Assembly: GCA_963277665.1 (NCBI GenBank)
Contig: OY728120.1
Location: 426,132,138 to 426,196,137 of the forward strand
Source: Viscum album
Lineage: Eukaryota > Streptophyta > Magnoliopsida > Santalales > Viscaceae
Direction: 5' to 3'
DNA length: 64,000 nt
Shown here: positions 1 to 11,470 of the stretch, piece by piece
Position numbering within the stretch: the first letter of the stretch is position 1
Layout: every line of letters starts with the position of its first letter
The notes under the pieces: model-generated
Database searches by the model: none
Seen by the model: only the letters and a program-made list of their open reading frames with translations
What the model was told of the DNA's origin: nothing
Translations under genes and position numbers: made by a program

Positions 1-236
1 TAAAATCATGAATATTTTTCATGAAAAGAAAACATGTTTCATTTTATAAATATTTTATTATGAAAAAATGGATACTAAGTGGAAGTTTCCACTTTTAAAT
101 GTTTAGTTTTATTATGTAAGATTTATAACCTAATCCACTAAAACTATAAACCTGATAAGGTCCTCTGGTATTCATGAAAATTAATTCTTTATTTAAAACA
201 TAAGATTATGTAATGTTTAATTGTGGGATCTTTATA
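1..236 (+). repeat. 3' end of the 5' LTR of gypsy element A (window-truncated)
   Basis: This stretch resembles 27527-27764, with shared blocks such as GAATATTTTTCATGAAAA, TTTATTATGTAAGAT and AAGGTCCTC in the same order. It is followed directly by a primer-binding-site-like sequence and then gag. That order fits the last part of a 5' LTR whose start lies outside the window. The terminal dinucleotide is degraded, with TTTATA where an LTR would end in CA, so the boundary is approximate. Confidence 0.45.
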
Positions 237-238
237 TT

Positions 239-250
239 TGGTATTGGAGA
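239..250 (+). other. Primer binding site remnant (iMet tRNA type), element A
   Basis: TGGTATTGGAGA matches 9 of 12 bases of the usual plant initiator-Met primer site TGGTATCAGAGC. It lies immediately after the LTR-like repeat and about 400 bp before the gag remnant, which is where a PBS belongs. The match alone is weak and the position carries most of the weight. Confidence 0.4.
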
Positions 251-599
251 ATGTTTTTAGATAAATTTTGAGTTTAGGTTAATATTAATAGAATACACAT
301 AAATGATTATAATTTATGGTTATGTTGAAAAGATCTGAATTTTCATATTACCATATTGATTCTCCTAAATTGTGTCTTTTCATAATGGTTTTCTATAGAG
401 AAAATAGGAAATTTGAAGTAGGAAGTCACCAAGAGGATAATATCCTTCCATATTGGTAACTCTAAATGGTTGAAATTAGAAAAAAATAGTTTTTTATTGT
501 TATATATCAGTTAACATAGGCTATAAATTGTTTTAGTATCTATACAACAGAGAAACCAAGTTCACCATATTGTAATATGTATGTTGTATATAATTTCTA

Positions 600-900
600 G
601 AAACAACCTCTAGAAATTAGTGGATCATATAACCTTATGACAGTTTATGGTTGGGTTGAGTCCTTGGATAAGATATTTAAAGTCATGGGTTGTTCAAATC
701 ATCAAAACATAACTCTGGTTTATTATCATTTTTAAAGTGGGGTTGATAAGTGGTGGAAAATGATTTTGAATATGAGAAAAAGAGAAGAAATTTATGCTTA
801 TGATTGTGTTGAATTTGCAATTTTTTCCTTGATAATTATTTTACTACAATTTTTGGAATTATAATAAATTTTTTATGAAATTGAGTTATAAGGATTAATA
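600..900 (+). pseudogene. gag: gag capsid remnant, Ty3/gypsy element A
   Basis: The frame starting at 646 reads W-V-E-S-L-D-K-I-F-K-V-M-G-C, then after one stop G-V-D-K-W-W-K-M at about 736-759. This is the spacing of the conserved retrotransposon gag motif, in which an aromatic/acidic helix (WxxxxxxxF) is followed about 30 residues later by a WW pair. The rest of the capsid is broken by stops. In a working element this protein would assemble the cytoplasmic virus-like particle that packages the RNA. The fragment is dead. The family is clear, but the exact start and end are not. Confidence 0.6.
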
Positions 901-1856
901 TTTATTAGCTACAAATAAATAAAAAATCACTCAATTAGAAGGGTTGATGGTTCTTACGTTTGTCTCACATGCTGTTGTGGACTTAGTTTTCTCAACCCCT
1001 TCTATAGATTCTAGTTCTATCACTACTACCCATGTTAGTCTACTGTGATGGTTCACAGGAGGCTTTGGGTCATGCTGGTTAAGCAGCCGATGAGGTTCTA
1101 GAAGGTGTGTTCTGTATTGGCTCATCATCATCTTCTTCTTCTTCTGGGATTCTCATGTTGTTTCTCTTAGATTTGGTGTTTTTTATAGAATGTTGATTTG
1201 TGTAGTGTTTACGTCAATTTTCGTGTCTATGGAGTGATTTACTCTTTAGGTTTATTTGTAATTTATTTATGGTTTTGATGATTTTTATTATGAAGTGTTG
1301 ATGAGGGTGAAGTGATGAAATTTTCGGTGGTTGTTTTTTTGGAAGCTCTATCTGGTTTCCAAGATTTTTTTGGAGTGTTGACGACGAGGTTGAAGCGGTA
1401 ACATTGAGGGTGGTCTCTATGTTGGATGATATGGTGGTATGATTTCTTATGGGTATCTTCGATGATGTACTGACATTAGGGGGCATGTCTCAGGGAATCT
1501 CACAACTCGAGTTGGGATTTCCATATATGTTTTTAATTTTGAATTTTGGTTGTGGTTTCTTGTTTTAGAATTTGGAATTTTGGTTGTAGTTTGGTTCGAA
1601 TCTAGTTGAATATGAGGTTCCCACCTACCCATAAAGTTGATTTTGAAAAATATCAAAAAATGGATTTGGAAGATTCATTAATTGCAACAATATGGGTCAT
1701 TATGTGAGTATACATTTGAAGATAATAATAAGGGATAGAAATTGTTATAATCACAACTAAAAAGGTCTGGTGATATTTATTTTGACTAATTAAGCATATG
1801 TTGGACCATCCAATCATGTGGTTTTAAGTACATTACTTTTTTATTCAAATTATTTC
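901..1856 (+). other. Degenerate gag tail and linker of element A, no intact gene
   Basis: No protein can be followed through this stretch. At 1683-1710 one frame reads I-N-C-N-N-M-G-H-Y-V, which could be what is left of a CCHC zinc knuckle, with the first and last Cys gone. The position between gag and protease is right for it. Short open frames on the - strand here have no recognisable content and look incidental. Confidence 0.3.
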
Positions 1857-2150
1857 AATGTCTTGTTTGATTTGGAGTCTAAAAAATCATTTATTTCTAA
1901 AAAAAAGATAAATTTCAAATTTAACATCAAGAAATAAAGCCAAATTTTTTGGTAATATATCAAGGGTAGTATTAAAGTAAAAAATAAATTATAGGAATAT
2001 TCCTATAATTTTAGTTGGAAATTATTTACCTATATACCTTGTTATCTTTCCCCTTTTACGGTTCAATGTTATTAAGGGTATGGATTGGATTTTTATTGAC
2101 CAAGATAAGATAGATTTTTCTAATAAGGAAGTTTCTTTTTGGAATGAGTT
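1857..2150 (+). pseudogene. Retroviral-type aspartic protease remnant, element A
   Basis: At 1857-1898 the frame reads N-V-L-F-D-L-E-S-K-K-S-F-I-S. This aligns with the active-site segment VLFDSGAxxSFIS of gypsy proteases, but the D-S-G triad is D-L-E, which would be inactive. About 180 bp further on (2074-2145) it reads V-I-K-G-M-D-W followed by I-D-F-x-N-K-x-V-x-F, the family's flap/C-terminal landmark (VILGMDWL ... IDC..K.V.F). In a live element this domain cleaves the polyprotein. Here the catalytic site is lost and stops intervene. Confidence 0.65.
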
Positions 2151-2369
2151 TAATTTTTTTAGAAGAATGAATTAATAACTTTAGTAATATATCAAGAAAC
2201 TAAGAAATTATTTAATGTTATAAAAGAAAGGTATCTTGCACATTTTTTTGAGAAAATAGAAACTGTTAAAATTATTAATATTACTATAGTAAATGAATAT
2301 CTGGATGTATTTATTTTTTAATAAACTTGTATTATACATTATTAGTAGATTTAATTTAATATTTACATA

Positions 2370-3060
2370 ATTCATGATGTTGAGACAATATCAAAACCAT
2401 ATTATCGAATGGATCAATTAGAAATTTTAAAAATTAAAAATTATTTATAATATTTTCTGGATAAAGGTTTCATTCATCCATGCACTTCACTATGGGGTGT
2501 TCATATTTTTTTTGTTAAAATTTATGATAGCTCCATGAGGATATGAAATGATTATAGTGAAATTAGAAATATCACAATTAAGAATAAATATTTGTTTCCT
2601 CGTATCAGTTACTTGGTTTATTATCTCTAGGGAGCTCATAATCTTCCAAGGGTTGATCTCAGGTTTGGTTACCATAAACTGATGGTGATGGAGTATGACA
2701 TTCCAAAGATGTAATTTCATAATAAGTATAAATATTATGATTTTATGGTTATTCCCTTTGGGATGATAAATTCTCTATCTCAATTTATAAACAATACAAA
2801 GATATTTTTCCTAGAGTTGTTGGATAAATTTATATTTGTGTTTATTGAAGACATCCAGATATATTCTAAAATCTATTATGACTATGAGAAAAATCTTAGA
2901 GTTATTCTAAAAAACAAGAAAGAAATTAATTTATATGTAAAATTTAGTAAATATGAATTTTTGTTATGATATATTTCATTCCATGGATATATTATAAATA
3001 AAGATGGAATAAATAATGATCTAGCTAAATTTAATGTGGTTGAATAGTGACCAATACCTA
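2370..3060 (+). pseudogene. pol: Reverse transcriptase remnant, element A
   Basis: Frame pieces follow the gypsy RT in order: Y-R-M-D (2402), D-K-G-F-I-H-P (2463), W-G-V-H-I-F-F-V-K (2492), N-D-Y-S-E-I-R-N-I-T-I-K-N-K-Y (2547), then P-F-G-M-I-N-S-L-S-Q-F (2755). The catalytic segment V-F-I-E-D-I-Q-I-Y-S (2839) stands where FIDD is expected, so the first catalytic Asp of the pair is Glu. The piece 2745-2969 is the longest uninterrupted part. The end (2968-3040) matches the connection 'GxIINKDG'. The segment between 2580 and 2740 is badly shifted. The domain cannot be functional. Confidence 0.85.
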
Positions 3061-3089
3061 CTAATGTCACATAGATTCATATTTTTCCG

Positions 3090-3520
3090 AGATTATCATG
3101 TTAATACTAATGGGTTTTTGAAAAAAATTAATTTATCAAGACCACTAGTTAAATTAACTCAAAAGGAGTTAAATTCATTGTGATGAAATAATGTGATGAA
3201 TGATTCTAGGAATAAAAAAGAAGATAGGTGAATGGATTTGTTTTGGCCATACCATGTAGAAATGGTGAACTTATCTTCTACCTTGATTCTTTTTTAATTG
3301 AACTTGAATGTGTTCTAGTGTAGAATTATATGGTAATTGTTTATGCTTCAAGTCAATTTAAACCTCAAGGGATAAATTATCTTACACATGATCTGAAACT
3401 AGCTATTTTGGTTTTTGATTTAAAAATATAGAAACATCATTTATATAGAATAGAGTGTAAAATTTATACTAAATATAAAAGTTTGAAGTATATATTCTCT
3501 CTAAAATAGTTAAACATGAG
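3090..3520 (+). pseudogene. pol: RNase H remnant, element A
   Basis: At 3331-3425 the frame reads V-Y-A-S-S-Q-F-K-P-Q-G-I-N-Y-L-T-H-D-L-K, and at 3431-3501 H-H-L-Y-R-I-E-C-K-I-Y-T-K-Y-K-S-L-K-Y. These correspond to the gypsy RNase H blocks YASRQLKxHExNYxTHDLEL and RHYLYG..C.IYTDHKSLKY. The catalytic Asp of TDHKSL is Lys (T-K-Y-K-S-L) and the Glu of HDLE is Lys. The domain is inactive and carries stops. Confidence 0.75.
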
Positions 3521-3699
3521 GCATTGAAGATGGATGGAATCTATTAAGGATTATGATTACGTGATTTATTACCATCCATAGATAAACAACAGAGTTGAAT
3601 CTAATTTTAGTAATAAAGATAATGCAACATTAAGTATTCTACAAATGGAACATGAACCTATGGAAATTGATTTGAATAATATTTTTATATAAATTGGCA

Positions 3700-4856
3700 A
3701 ACCTGAAATTCCAATTTTTTATATGTCAATGTAATAGTCTTTTAGACAAAATTAATCAAGCAGAAAAAGTGGATATTGTTTTATAGGAAAAGTTATAACT
3801 TGTTAGGGGATTTAATTTTACGGAATTTAACATTGAAAAATATTGTGTTTTTCAATTCATAAAAATATTACGTGTGCCTTTTGAATCCCATTTGAAGAAT
3901 GAGTTATTGAGTGAAACTCACATCTCTTTATTTTCTATTCATCCCAATAGTAATAATATGTATAGAGACCTTTGGGGACATTTTTGGAATAATGGAATGA
4001 AAAGAGATATTGTTGACTTTACCAAGAAATGTTTGAATCGTAAATAGTTTAATGTGGAATAATAATCACCAAAGTTAATTCTTTATCCCTTTACATTGAT
4101 AGAATATAAATAATAAATATATCTATGGATTCAATTTTTTGATAATTAATGGAATCTTATGGTAATAATGTGATATGGGTTATTTTTTATCACTTGAATA
4201 AATATATTCATTTTCTTCAAACTTGAGATAATATGACTTTGAATCATTTATATAGAATTTTTGTTAATTTGATAATCATATTTGACAGAGTCCCACTTTT
4301 CATTTTATTTTATAATTATTCCTTATTTACCTATGATATTTTTAAAATCCTTTTGATGTCATTAGGTGTTGAATAAAATTTCATTTAAACTTTTGATCCT
4401 ACATCTGATGGTTAGTCAGAGATAACAATAAAGGCATTGGGAGATATGCATTGAGGATGTTCTATATATTACTATGGAATTTTATATCAATATCTATAAT
4501 TTGTTTAATTTTATTATAATAATAGTTTTCATTCTAGTATATAAAATGTCACCTTATAAGGTGTTATATAGAAAGTGGTGTTAGACTCCAACTTATTAGG
4601 GAAAACATGGTGAAAGAAGTATTTTGGGATTATAATTGGGAGAATATATGAATGATAAGAATAATATGATACTAAAATATATGTGTATGACATTGATTAG
4701 TCAGAAAAGTTATGTAGACAACTAGATAAAAGAACTTTTATTCAAGGTAGAAGATCAAGATTTTTTAAATTATCTCTATGGAAAAGTGTTATTCATTTTA
4801 GTAAAAAAATAATGTTAAGTCCACGGGTTCTTATAATATATTAAATCTAATAGAAA
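3700..4856 (+). pseudogene. pol: Integrase remnant, first part, element A (interrupted at 4856)
   Basis: The N-terminal zinc domain is visible at 3925-4045: S-I-H-P-N, then M-Y-R-D-L, G-M-K-R-D-I-V-D-F and K-C-L-N-R. The catalytic core follows at 4118-4450 with S-M-D-S-I-F, V-I-W-V-I, the HFL block, and F-D-P-T-S-D-G-*-S-E for FHPQTDGQSE. At 4490-4590 'YNNS.HSS' is recognisable. The GKRGKL-like segment begins near 4780 (G-K-V-L-F-I-L-V-K-K). The C-terminal domain then stops abruptly at about 4856 and is picked up at 24123, showing that a large insertion split this gene. Confidence 0.8.
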
Positions 4857-4960
4857 TCTACTATCTATATTAATCATGGCATTCTTATTACCACGTGTCA
4901 TGCTAATAATCTTACACACCCATTTTTCCTTACGTGTCATTTCTACAATCATCCGCATTG
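4857..4960 (+). other. Helitron 5' terminal region
   Basis: TCTACTATCTATATTAAT is followed by two ACGTGTC boxes (about 4893 and 4933) in a pyrimidine-rich context. The TC start, preceded by A, matches the family terminus. The ACGTGTC boxes resemble G-box-like sites but may simply be conserved terminal sequence. Confidence 0.45.
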
Positions 4961-5027
4961 CCCAAACAACCATTTATCCCTCCAAAATTGGGAACCATCT
5001 CATGCTACTTCTCCTGCAAACTAGTTC

Positions 5028-5480
5028 ATGCGGGCTCTCCCTATCCATCATATAAGTTTCTTGACACCTGCTCCCTCAAAACCTGAATCCCCCTTTATTT
5101 TTCCTATCTTATACTATGGTTTTCAGTATGATTTCTCCTTCCCTCATTCAGCTATTCCCACAAAACACTTTTGTCATTATCATTTCCATTTCACTCCTCT
5201 TTTGTATCGGGTCATCTTCTACAATCCACTGAAATCGTCGTATGGTTCCAGCATTAGATTTCTGGCTTCCCATCTCTTATGTTTCCTCATACTATTCATA
5301 TCCTTAGAGCTCTAATTCTGTCACCCAACAGTGTAATCTACCTCCCACCACCCTCAATCCCTCCAACCCCCTCCTCTCCCATTCACAAAATCCCTTTCCA
5401 TCTCCTAGGGTTCTTGGTATTAGCTATCTCCTCTGAGATCTACCATGGTGTAGCACAATCATCGCCCTCTTCGTGATTCA
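5028..5480 (+). other. Pyrimidine-rich, exon/UTR-like block inside the Helitron
   Basis: Composition changes sharply from AT-rich to C/T-rich, with long CT and CCA runs. Two overlapping open frames of 95 and 65 codons (5028-5315 and 5279-5476) run through it, but their products are low-complexity Pro/Ser/Phe/His sequences that I do not recognise. The composition resembles a plant 5' UTR or first exon, so a captured host fragment is possible. There is no direct evidence that it is coding. Confidence 0.25.
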
Positions 5481-6909
5481 ATTCACCATCACAAAAAACT
5501 TGTTTTTTCATTGAAAATCTATCTCCATATTCTTTCCTTTTGAAAAAATAGACAAGGGTCCAAAATTTTCACTGATCACAGAACCATCCATCTCTCAACG
5601 CTTCTAGAATATGGTATTTTCTCCTCTATAGCTTCTCGTTAACAATTATATATGATTTATAGTTTCGCATTTCACTATGTTCATACAAATTTTTCAGGCT
5701 GTAATACGATTCAGTGCTTCAAAAATAGTGGGTTCTTATACATTTCTAGAAAGGTTTTCAGTTCTCTCCATGAATTAGTTTTTTAGCTATATATGGATTA
5801 TTCAATAATCAATACAATACATCTCATGTTTTGATTCTCTAATCATTGCTTGCACTTATTTTTCTCGGTCGATATTTCTACATCTAATTTTTTTTCCATG
5901 TTTGATATAGATTTCCTCCACCACATCATAGTGTGCTCCATTTTAGGAATGCATAACTGATTTGATACAATACACAATTTTTTTAGTTTCAATCATGCAG
6001 ATTTACATTGGTGTTTTTACAAGTGTCTTCGGTTATTATAAATGTATTTGATTAAATTCATAGTGGACTCACTGAAATTGGGTATGCTAAATCAACCATG
6101 CATATTTCATCCAGTTAGGTATATACCTTTTCTCTTGATTTCTTGTAATTTTTATGGAAATATTATAATTGAAAAATATGTATTTTTTTGTGATCATTTC
6201 GTTTTTAATATAATTAAAACCAACAATTAATTTATTCTTTTCAATTGGATATCAACTAAAATTATTTCCAGATTTCTTATAAAAATGTGCCATAAGGTTT
6301 CTCATATATATGTGCTTTAATATTATAGATTTCTTAAAAGGATTAAATAAATTATTGTTTTTAGATTTCTTATATATAATTTTTTTCATATTTCAGATTG
6401 CATATACTTAAATGTTTGAAGATTTTTTGATAATAAGTTTTTTCTTATACAAAATTGTCTTTATATTTGTGTGTGACAACTAAAATTTATTTTTGGAAAC
6501 AAAAAATTTTGTTTAAGATTTTGTTATGTTAAATTTCATAGCAACGGTCACTTTTCTGGATTGCTAATGCAACTATTTCCTAGTTTCTCAAACATAATGT
6601 TTTTACATGTTTCTTATATATGAAAATTTACAGATTACTTATGAAATACTATTTTTATATTTCTTATGGTAAACATTTTAGGTTGATATAGATAAATCCA
6701 TATCCATAATTAGAATGTACTGAATGAATACATGTATGATATCATATATGATTAGTTAATATGGTCATGATAATCTTCACAAACCTTCAATATAAACATT
6801 GTTGAAGTTGATATTTGATTATTTTTTTATTTTTATACTGATGTTGTGCATCATGTATTTAGGTGTTTCTAATTTATCATTCAGTTTAGGGTATAATTTC
6901 TGTTTTAGT
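5481..6909. other. AT-rich Helitron interior, nothing recognisable
   Basis: This stretch of about 1.4 kb contains many short T-rich runs and repeated TTTCTTATATAT-like words, but no reading frame over 62 codons and no family motif. I see nothing more in it. Confidence 0.5.
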
Positions 6910-8279
6910 AGTAGTGGAACTTATGGGCATCATTGGGGATGTCAATGAAATTCCAATGGGAATTTCGATTCATCTCCTATAAAGAATAATTGGTGGAGGA
7001 ATGTGTTTTAGGGAAAACTTATGTCTTGGATACTGCTATGTCCCAACTAACTTCTCTATATAGTTCTACCTACCATATCACTGTGTTACTTTTATATATC
7101 AATTATGTGTACCTACATTTAGATGGCCATGAAATTTACATAATTTCTTACACATTGTGAAAAACTACGTTTTTCAAGATTTTTTATATTTAAATGTTTC
7201 TATATTACTTGTACATAGATATGTATTGATTTATTATTCAACTGTTTCACAACTTATCACACATAGTGTTTTTACACATTTCATATGCATAACGTTTTCC
7301 ATGTTTCCTTTACGAAAGAGTTTCCATATTGCTAATGATCACCATTTTTGGTTGATATGAATAGTTTGATATTCAACATTAGTATGTAGTGAATGAATCT
7401 TGATAGGATATGAGGTTTGACTACATCAATATGGAAAAGGTAATATTCAAAAACCAAGAGTTTAAATATGGGAGTATATGAGTTCATATTATGTATTTCT
7501 TCTTAATAAGTTTCTCCATATTACTTATCGAAAAATTCTTCCAAATTTCTTATGATCACCATAGGAGATTGATATGGTTAGTTTGATATGTAAGATTAGT
7601 ATGTACTGAATAAATCCATATAGGATATAAGGTTTGAATACATAATATTTTCAAGGAAAACTTCATTAGTATTTCTTCTTATTTTTAAACATTATCGTAT
7701 CTGTATGTAAACATGTTTGATGATTTATAAGGTGCTCAAACTCATGGTTCATTACCTCTTATTCCACAACTATAACTCATAAATAAAAATCCAGGTAAAA
7801 AAAAGTTTTTTTTCTGTAAATTTTTTAATATTGGTCATGAAGAATTTAACATCCAAATGTAACACATAATAAAACTGTATTTAAGGTTATAAGAATGAAT
7901 TCAGTGAACCATTCCACTGTGGTGATGCATGGTTTTGATCCTGCATAATAGGTGACATGATGGACTAACAGAAGATTTTGGTGGAAGATAGGATTAGTGA
8001 CATATTATTGAGTTATTTATCATTACATTTTATTTGAGTTATTAGTTACATTTAGTTATACTAAATATGACTTGACATGTATTAGACCGGTGGATCATTT
8101 TTTATAGCAGTGGATCTTGTATTTACTATGACCCGTGGATTGGATCATGATTTTTATTTTAGTAATGGATAATTATTTAAGATTAGTGGAACATGTTTTT
8201 TATATGAGAAGTTGAACATGTTTTTTATATGAGAATTGGAGCATGCATTTTTTTGGTTAGTGGATCATGTGTTTTATTT
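6910..8279 (+). repeat. Tandem duplication in the Helitron, copy 1 (about 1.37 kb)
   Basis: The sequence beginning GTGGAACTTATGGGCATCATTGGGG recurs 1370 bp downstream at 8280, and the similarity continues through the unit with moderate divergence. Shared landmarks include ATCATTGGGGATGTCAATGAA, GGTGGAGGAATGTGTTTTA, AGATGGCCATGAAATTTACA and ACTTGACATGTATTAGACCGG. It is non-coding. The last 200 bp contain a short degenerate repeat of the type AGTGGA(T/A)CATGTTTTT. Confidence 0.85.
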
Positions 8280-9439
8280 GAGTAGTGGAACTTAGGGTCA
8301 TCATTGGGGATGTCAATGAAATTCTATTAGGAATTTCGATTCATCTCCTATAAAAAATCATTGGTGGAGGAATGTGTTTTATGGAAACCTTCGGTCTTGG
8401 ATACTACTATGTCCCCACTAACTTCTCTATACATTTCTACCTACCATATCATTGTATTACTTGGATATATCAATTAGGTGCACCCGCACTCATATGGCCA
8501 TGAAATTTACATAATTTCATACACATTGTGAAAAACTAAGTGTTTTAAGATTTTTTATATATAACAATTTCTAAATTACTTGTACATCGATATTTATGGA
8601 TTGATTATTCAACAGTTTCCCAACTGCTCACACATAGTGTTTTAACACATTTCATATGCATAACCTTTTCCATGTTCCTTATGCGAAAGTGTTTCCAGAT
8701 TGCTAATGATCACAATTTTAGGTTGATATGGATAGTTTGATATTCAACAATAGTATGTATTGAATGAATCTTGACAGGATATGAGTTTTTACTACTTCAA
8801 TATAGCCAAGGTAATATTTAAAAACCATGAGTTTCAATATGGGAGTAGAGGAGTTTTGATTGTGTATTTCTCCTTAATAAGTATTTCTATATTACTTATG
8901 GAAACTGCTTCCAAATTTCTTATGACCACTATAGGAAGTTGATATGGTCAATTTGATATGTGGTATTATTATGTTCTAAATGAATCCCTATAGGATATGA
9001 GGTTTGAATACATAATATTTTCAAGGAAAACTTCATTAGTATGTCTTCTTATTTTTAAACATTATTGTATCTATAGGTAAACATGTTTGATTATTTTGAA
9101 GGTTCTCAAACTCATGGATCATTACCACTTATTCCACAACTATAACTCAAAAATAAAAATCAAAGTAAAACAACTTTTTTATTTTCTATAGATTTTTTAA
9201 TATTGGTCATGAATAATTTAACATCCAAATGTAAAACATAATAAAACTGTATTTAAAGTCATAAGAAGGAATTATGTGAACCATTCCAATGTAGTGATGC
9301 AAGGTTTTGATCCTACATAATAGGTGGCATGATGGACTAACACTAGATTTTTGTGGAAGATAAGATTTGTGACATATTATGGAGTGGTTTTTCATTACAT
9401 TTTATTTGAGTTATTTGTTACATTTAGCTATACTAAATA
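8280..9439 (+). repeat. Tandem duplication copy 2, left part (split by element L)
   Basis: This is the second copy of the 1.37-kb unit. It runs without a break to TACTAAATA, where element L begins, and resumes after the target duplication at 19336. Copy 1 shows the uninterrupted site (TACTAAATATGACTTGACAT at about 8054), so the insertion point is fixed to the base. Confidence 0.85.
9435..9439. repeat. Target site duplication, left (AAATA)
   Basis: AAATA precedes TGTCACGACC and is repeated immediately after the distal LTR at 19331-19335. Five bases is the normal duplication for Ty3/gypsy insertion. Confidence 0.9.
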
Positions 9440-10565
9440 TGTCACGACCTGTCCTCGGGGCCCGTGTCGTGACTACCCCAATCCCACCTTCCATAAGCCA
9501 TGGGCTGGCAACTAGCACCAAAGGCGTAAATCACGATAAATGGGAAGGCATTGACTTTATAAAAGTAAACAAAACACCACAGAGTACAAGTGGAAGTAAT
9601 ACACTAAGTACAAAAGAAAGTGCTGAAATGTAAATGGGCTATAATGAAAACCCAACTGAAAAGTATAGCTACAACTGAATGGAAGTACAACATAACAGAA
9701 AAGAAGCTGGATGAATATAAGCAGCTCTTGGGTCGTCCACCTCGGATCCTACCTGAAGGGTAAGTACAGTTAGCGTAGCTCCTAGATCGTCCACAACGCT
9801 CTCGCCCGTCAACCTCTTCCGAATATCGTCTCGTCGTGATGTCCACCTCCGGATACTTACTTGTTGTGAGGACCACCTCCGGGTACCGTCCAGTCCTCGA
9901 ACACTTGTCCTATGTTAGCGTTGTCCGTCGTCTGCATCCAATACAATGAGGTGCGGGCATAGCCCATGCGGGGGTGAGTATACGATACTTAGTAGGGACC
10001 CTGAGACCCTCAAGGTCTCACTAAATCCAACAAGGATAACCAAAATGAAGGATCTCAAGAGATAACCCTTACTTAGGTATAAGCCCATACTTATACCTAA
10101 GTTATCAAGTAACCCATCTCAATCATGAGGAAACACAAAGGTCATAGGCTCAGCTCAAACCAGAATTTTTCATTATTGAAACCGTAACTGCTGAAGAGCT
10201 CAGTCTCTGACAAGTATAGTGATCCTGTCACATCTCCGAGGTACTGATCACTAACCTAAGACTGCTGTGGTACTCCTTCTGTCGAGTACCGTGGGTCAGC
10301 AACCCAAACACAGTAGTGCTTCCCTCCAGGGTCTACCACCCAAACACAGTAGTGCACCCCCCTAATAGCCTGCAGAGGTACTCCTTCTATTGAGTACCGC
10401 GGGTATGCACCCAAACACAGCAATGCTCCATCCACCATGGGTCTGCACCCAAACACAGTAGTGTTCCGTCCACTGGGCTAGTCGACTCACTCCAAGTCGA
10501 GTCGGTCAAGCAGTCGTCAGGTCTCAGCCGGCTACACGGTCTCTGTACTTCGCACGCTCGTCTCC

Positions 10566-10583
10566 GGGGGGGGGGGGGGGGGG
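10566..10583 (+). repeat. Run of 18 G
   Basis: The other LTR has GGGAGGG at the matching place (about 16842), so this run expanded after insertion or is a sequencing/assembly error. Homopolymers this long are error-prone. Confidence 0.9.
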
Positions 10584-10679
10584 TCCGCTCCACAAGTTAT
10601 AGGTCGATACTCCAAGTATCACAAGTCCCACAATTAAGTATCTCAAAGGACTGCCTCGTCATAGGGGTCTCAATGCAAC

Positions 10680-11115
10680 AGACAACGCATCAATCGGACG
10701 CCCGGTATGTGAGTTATTAGCCTTCTCATCCCAGGGGCCGGTTGGTTTCGTGTACGAACCAACCCGACCATATCTCAACTGTACCCCGAAATCACATAGG
10801 GTATACTCATAGGGATCGTTTCTCAACGTGTTCACCAACGCCGCTGACGGTTCGTCAAACGGATGTCCGGTCTGAATGTTATCGGCTTTTCCGTTTCAGG
10901 GGCCCGGTTGGATTTCAGGTACAATCTAACCCGGCCTTACACAAAATGCATCCGAACCTCAGGTAAAGTATTCCAAAAGTTCCGTCTCATCAAGAGGATT
11001 CCAACAAAGTCTACGGCATGTCAATCGGACGTCCGAAGCTCAAGTTATAAGTGTTTCCGCTCCGTGGGCCCGGTTGGTTTTGGGTTCAAACCAACCCGTC
11101 CATACCCAAGGTTGT
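10680..11115. repeat. Triplicated unit of about 167 bp with an inverted repeat, left LTR
   Basis: Three successive units each carry a block of the form CCGGTCTG...GTTAT...CTTTTCCGT...GGGGCCCGGTTGG, followed by a short stem-loop. The stem-loops are at 10740-10764, 10906-10931 and 11072-11096. The arms are GGTTGGTT/AACCAACC in units 1 and 3, and GGTTGGATT with a complementary AATC(T/C)AACC arm in unit 2. The same three units occur in the right LTR. Confidence 0.85.
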
Positions 11116-11237
11116 CTTAAACCTTGAGTGTAATATATTGATACGAACATATCGTTCCAAGGATCGCTATGCAACTGACGGTGCGTCGTTTGGAGGTCCG
11201 CAGCCCATGATATGGGAAAAAGACCGGAAGTGATCCA

Positions 11238-11470
11238 AAAATGGGGGGTCTGGGCTCGGTCTGACCCGGCCCAACCCCCTGGGTCAGCCCGAACCAGGTC
11301 GACCCGACACGGGTCCGGGTCTGACCCGGAAGGGTGCGGCCCGTCCCGGCGAGGCGCGGCATGGCCTGGCCGGGCGCAGCCTGGTCTGGTCGGCGCAACC
11401 TGGCCCATACCTGCCGGGTGGCACGCTGGCTCGGCCAGCGAGCCTAGCGGGGGATGCGGTCCCACATGGC
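11238..11470. other. GC-rich island in the left LTR
   Basis: Dense GGCCC, CCGGC and GACCCG words give a local composition far above the surrounding sequence. The same island is at 17505-17720 in the other LTR. The long open frames across it on both strands are a by-product of low stop-codon density and are not called as genes. Confidence 0.8.

Noticed and set aside
1214..1656. Overlapping - strand open frames (90 and 69 codons)
   Set aside because: They lie antisense to the element A gag-protease interval and have no recognisable motif.
4864..4870. Alternative Helitron start at TCTATATT
   Set aside because: It is possible, but the start at 4857 (A|TCTACTATC) keeps the split integrase in frame and better resembles the family's TCTACTA beginning. 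The choice is not certain.
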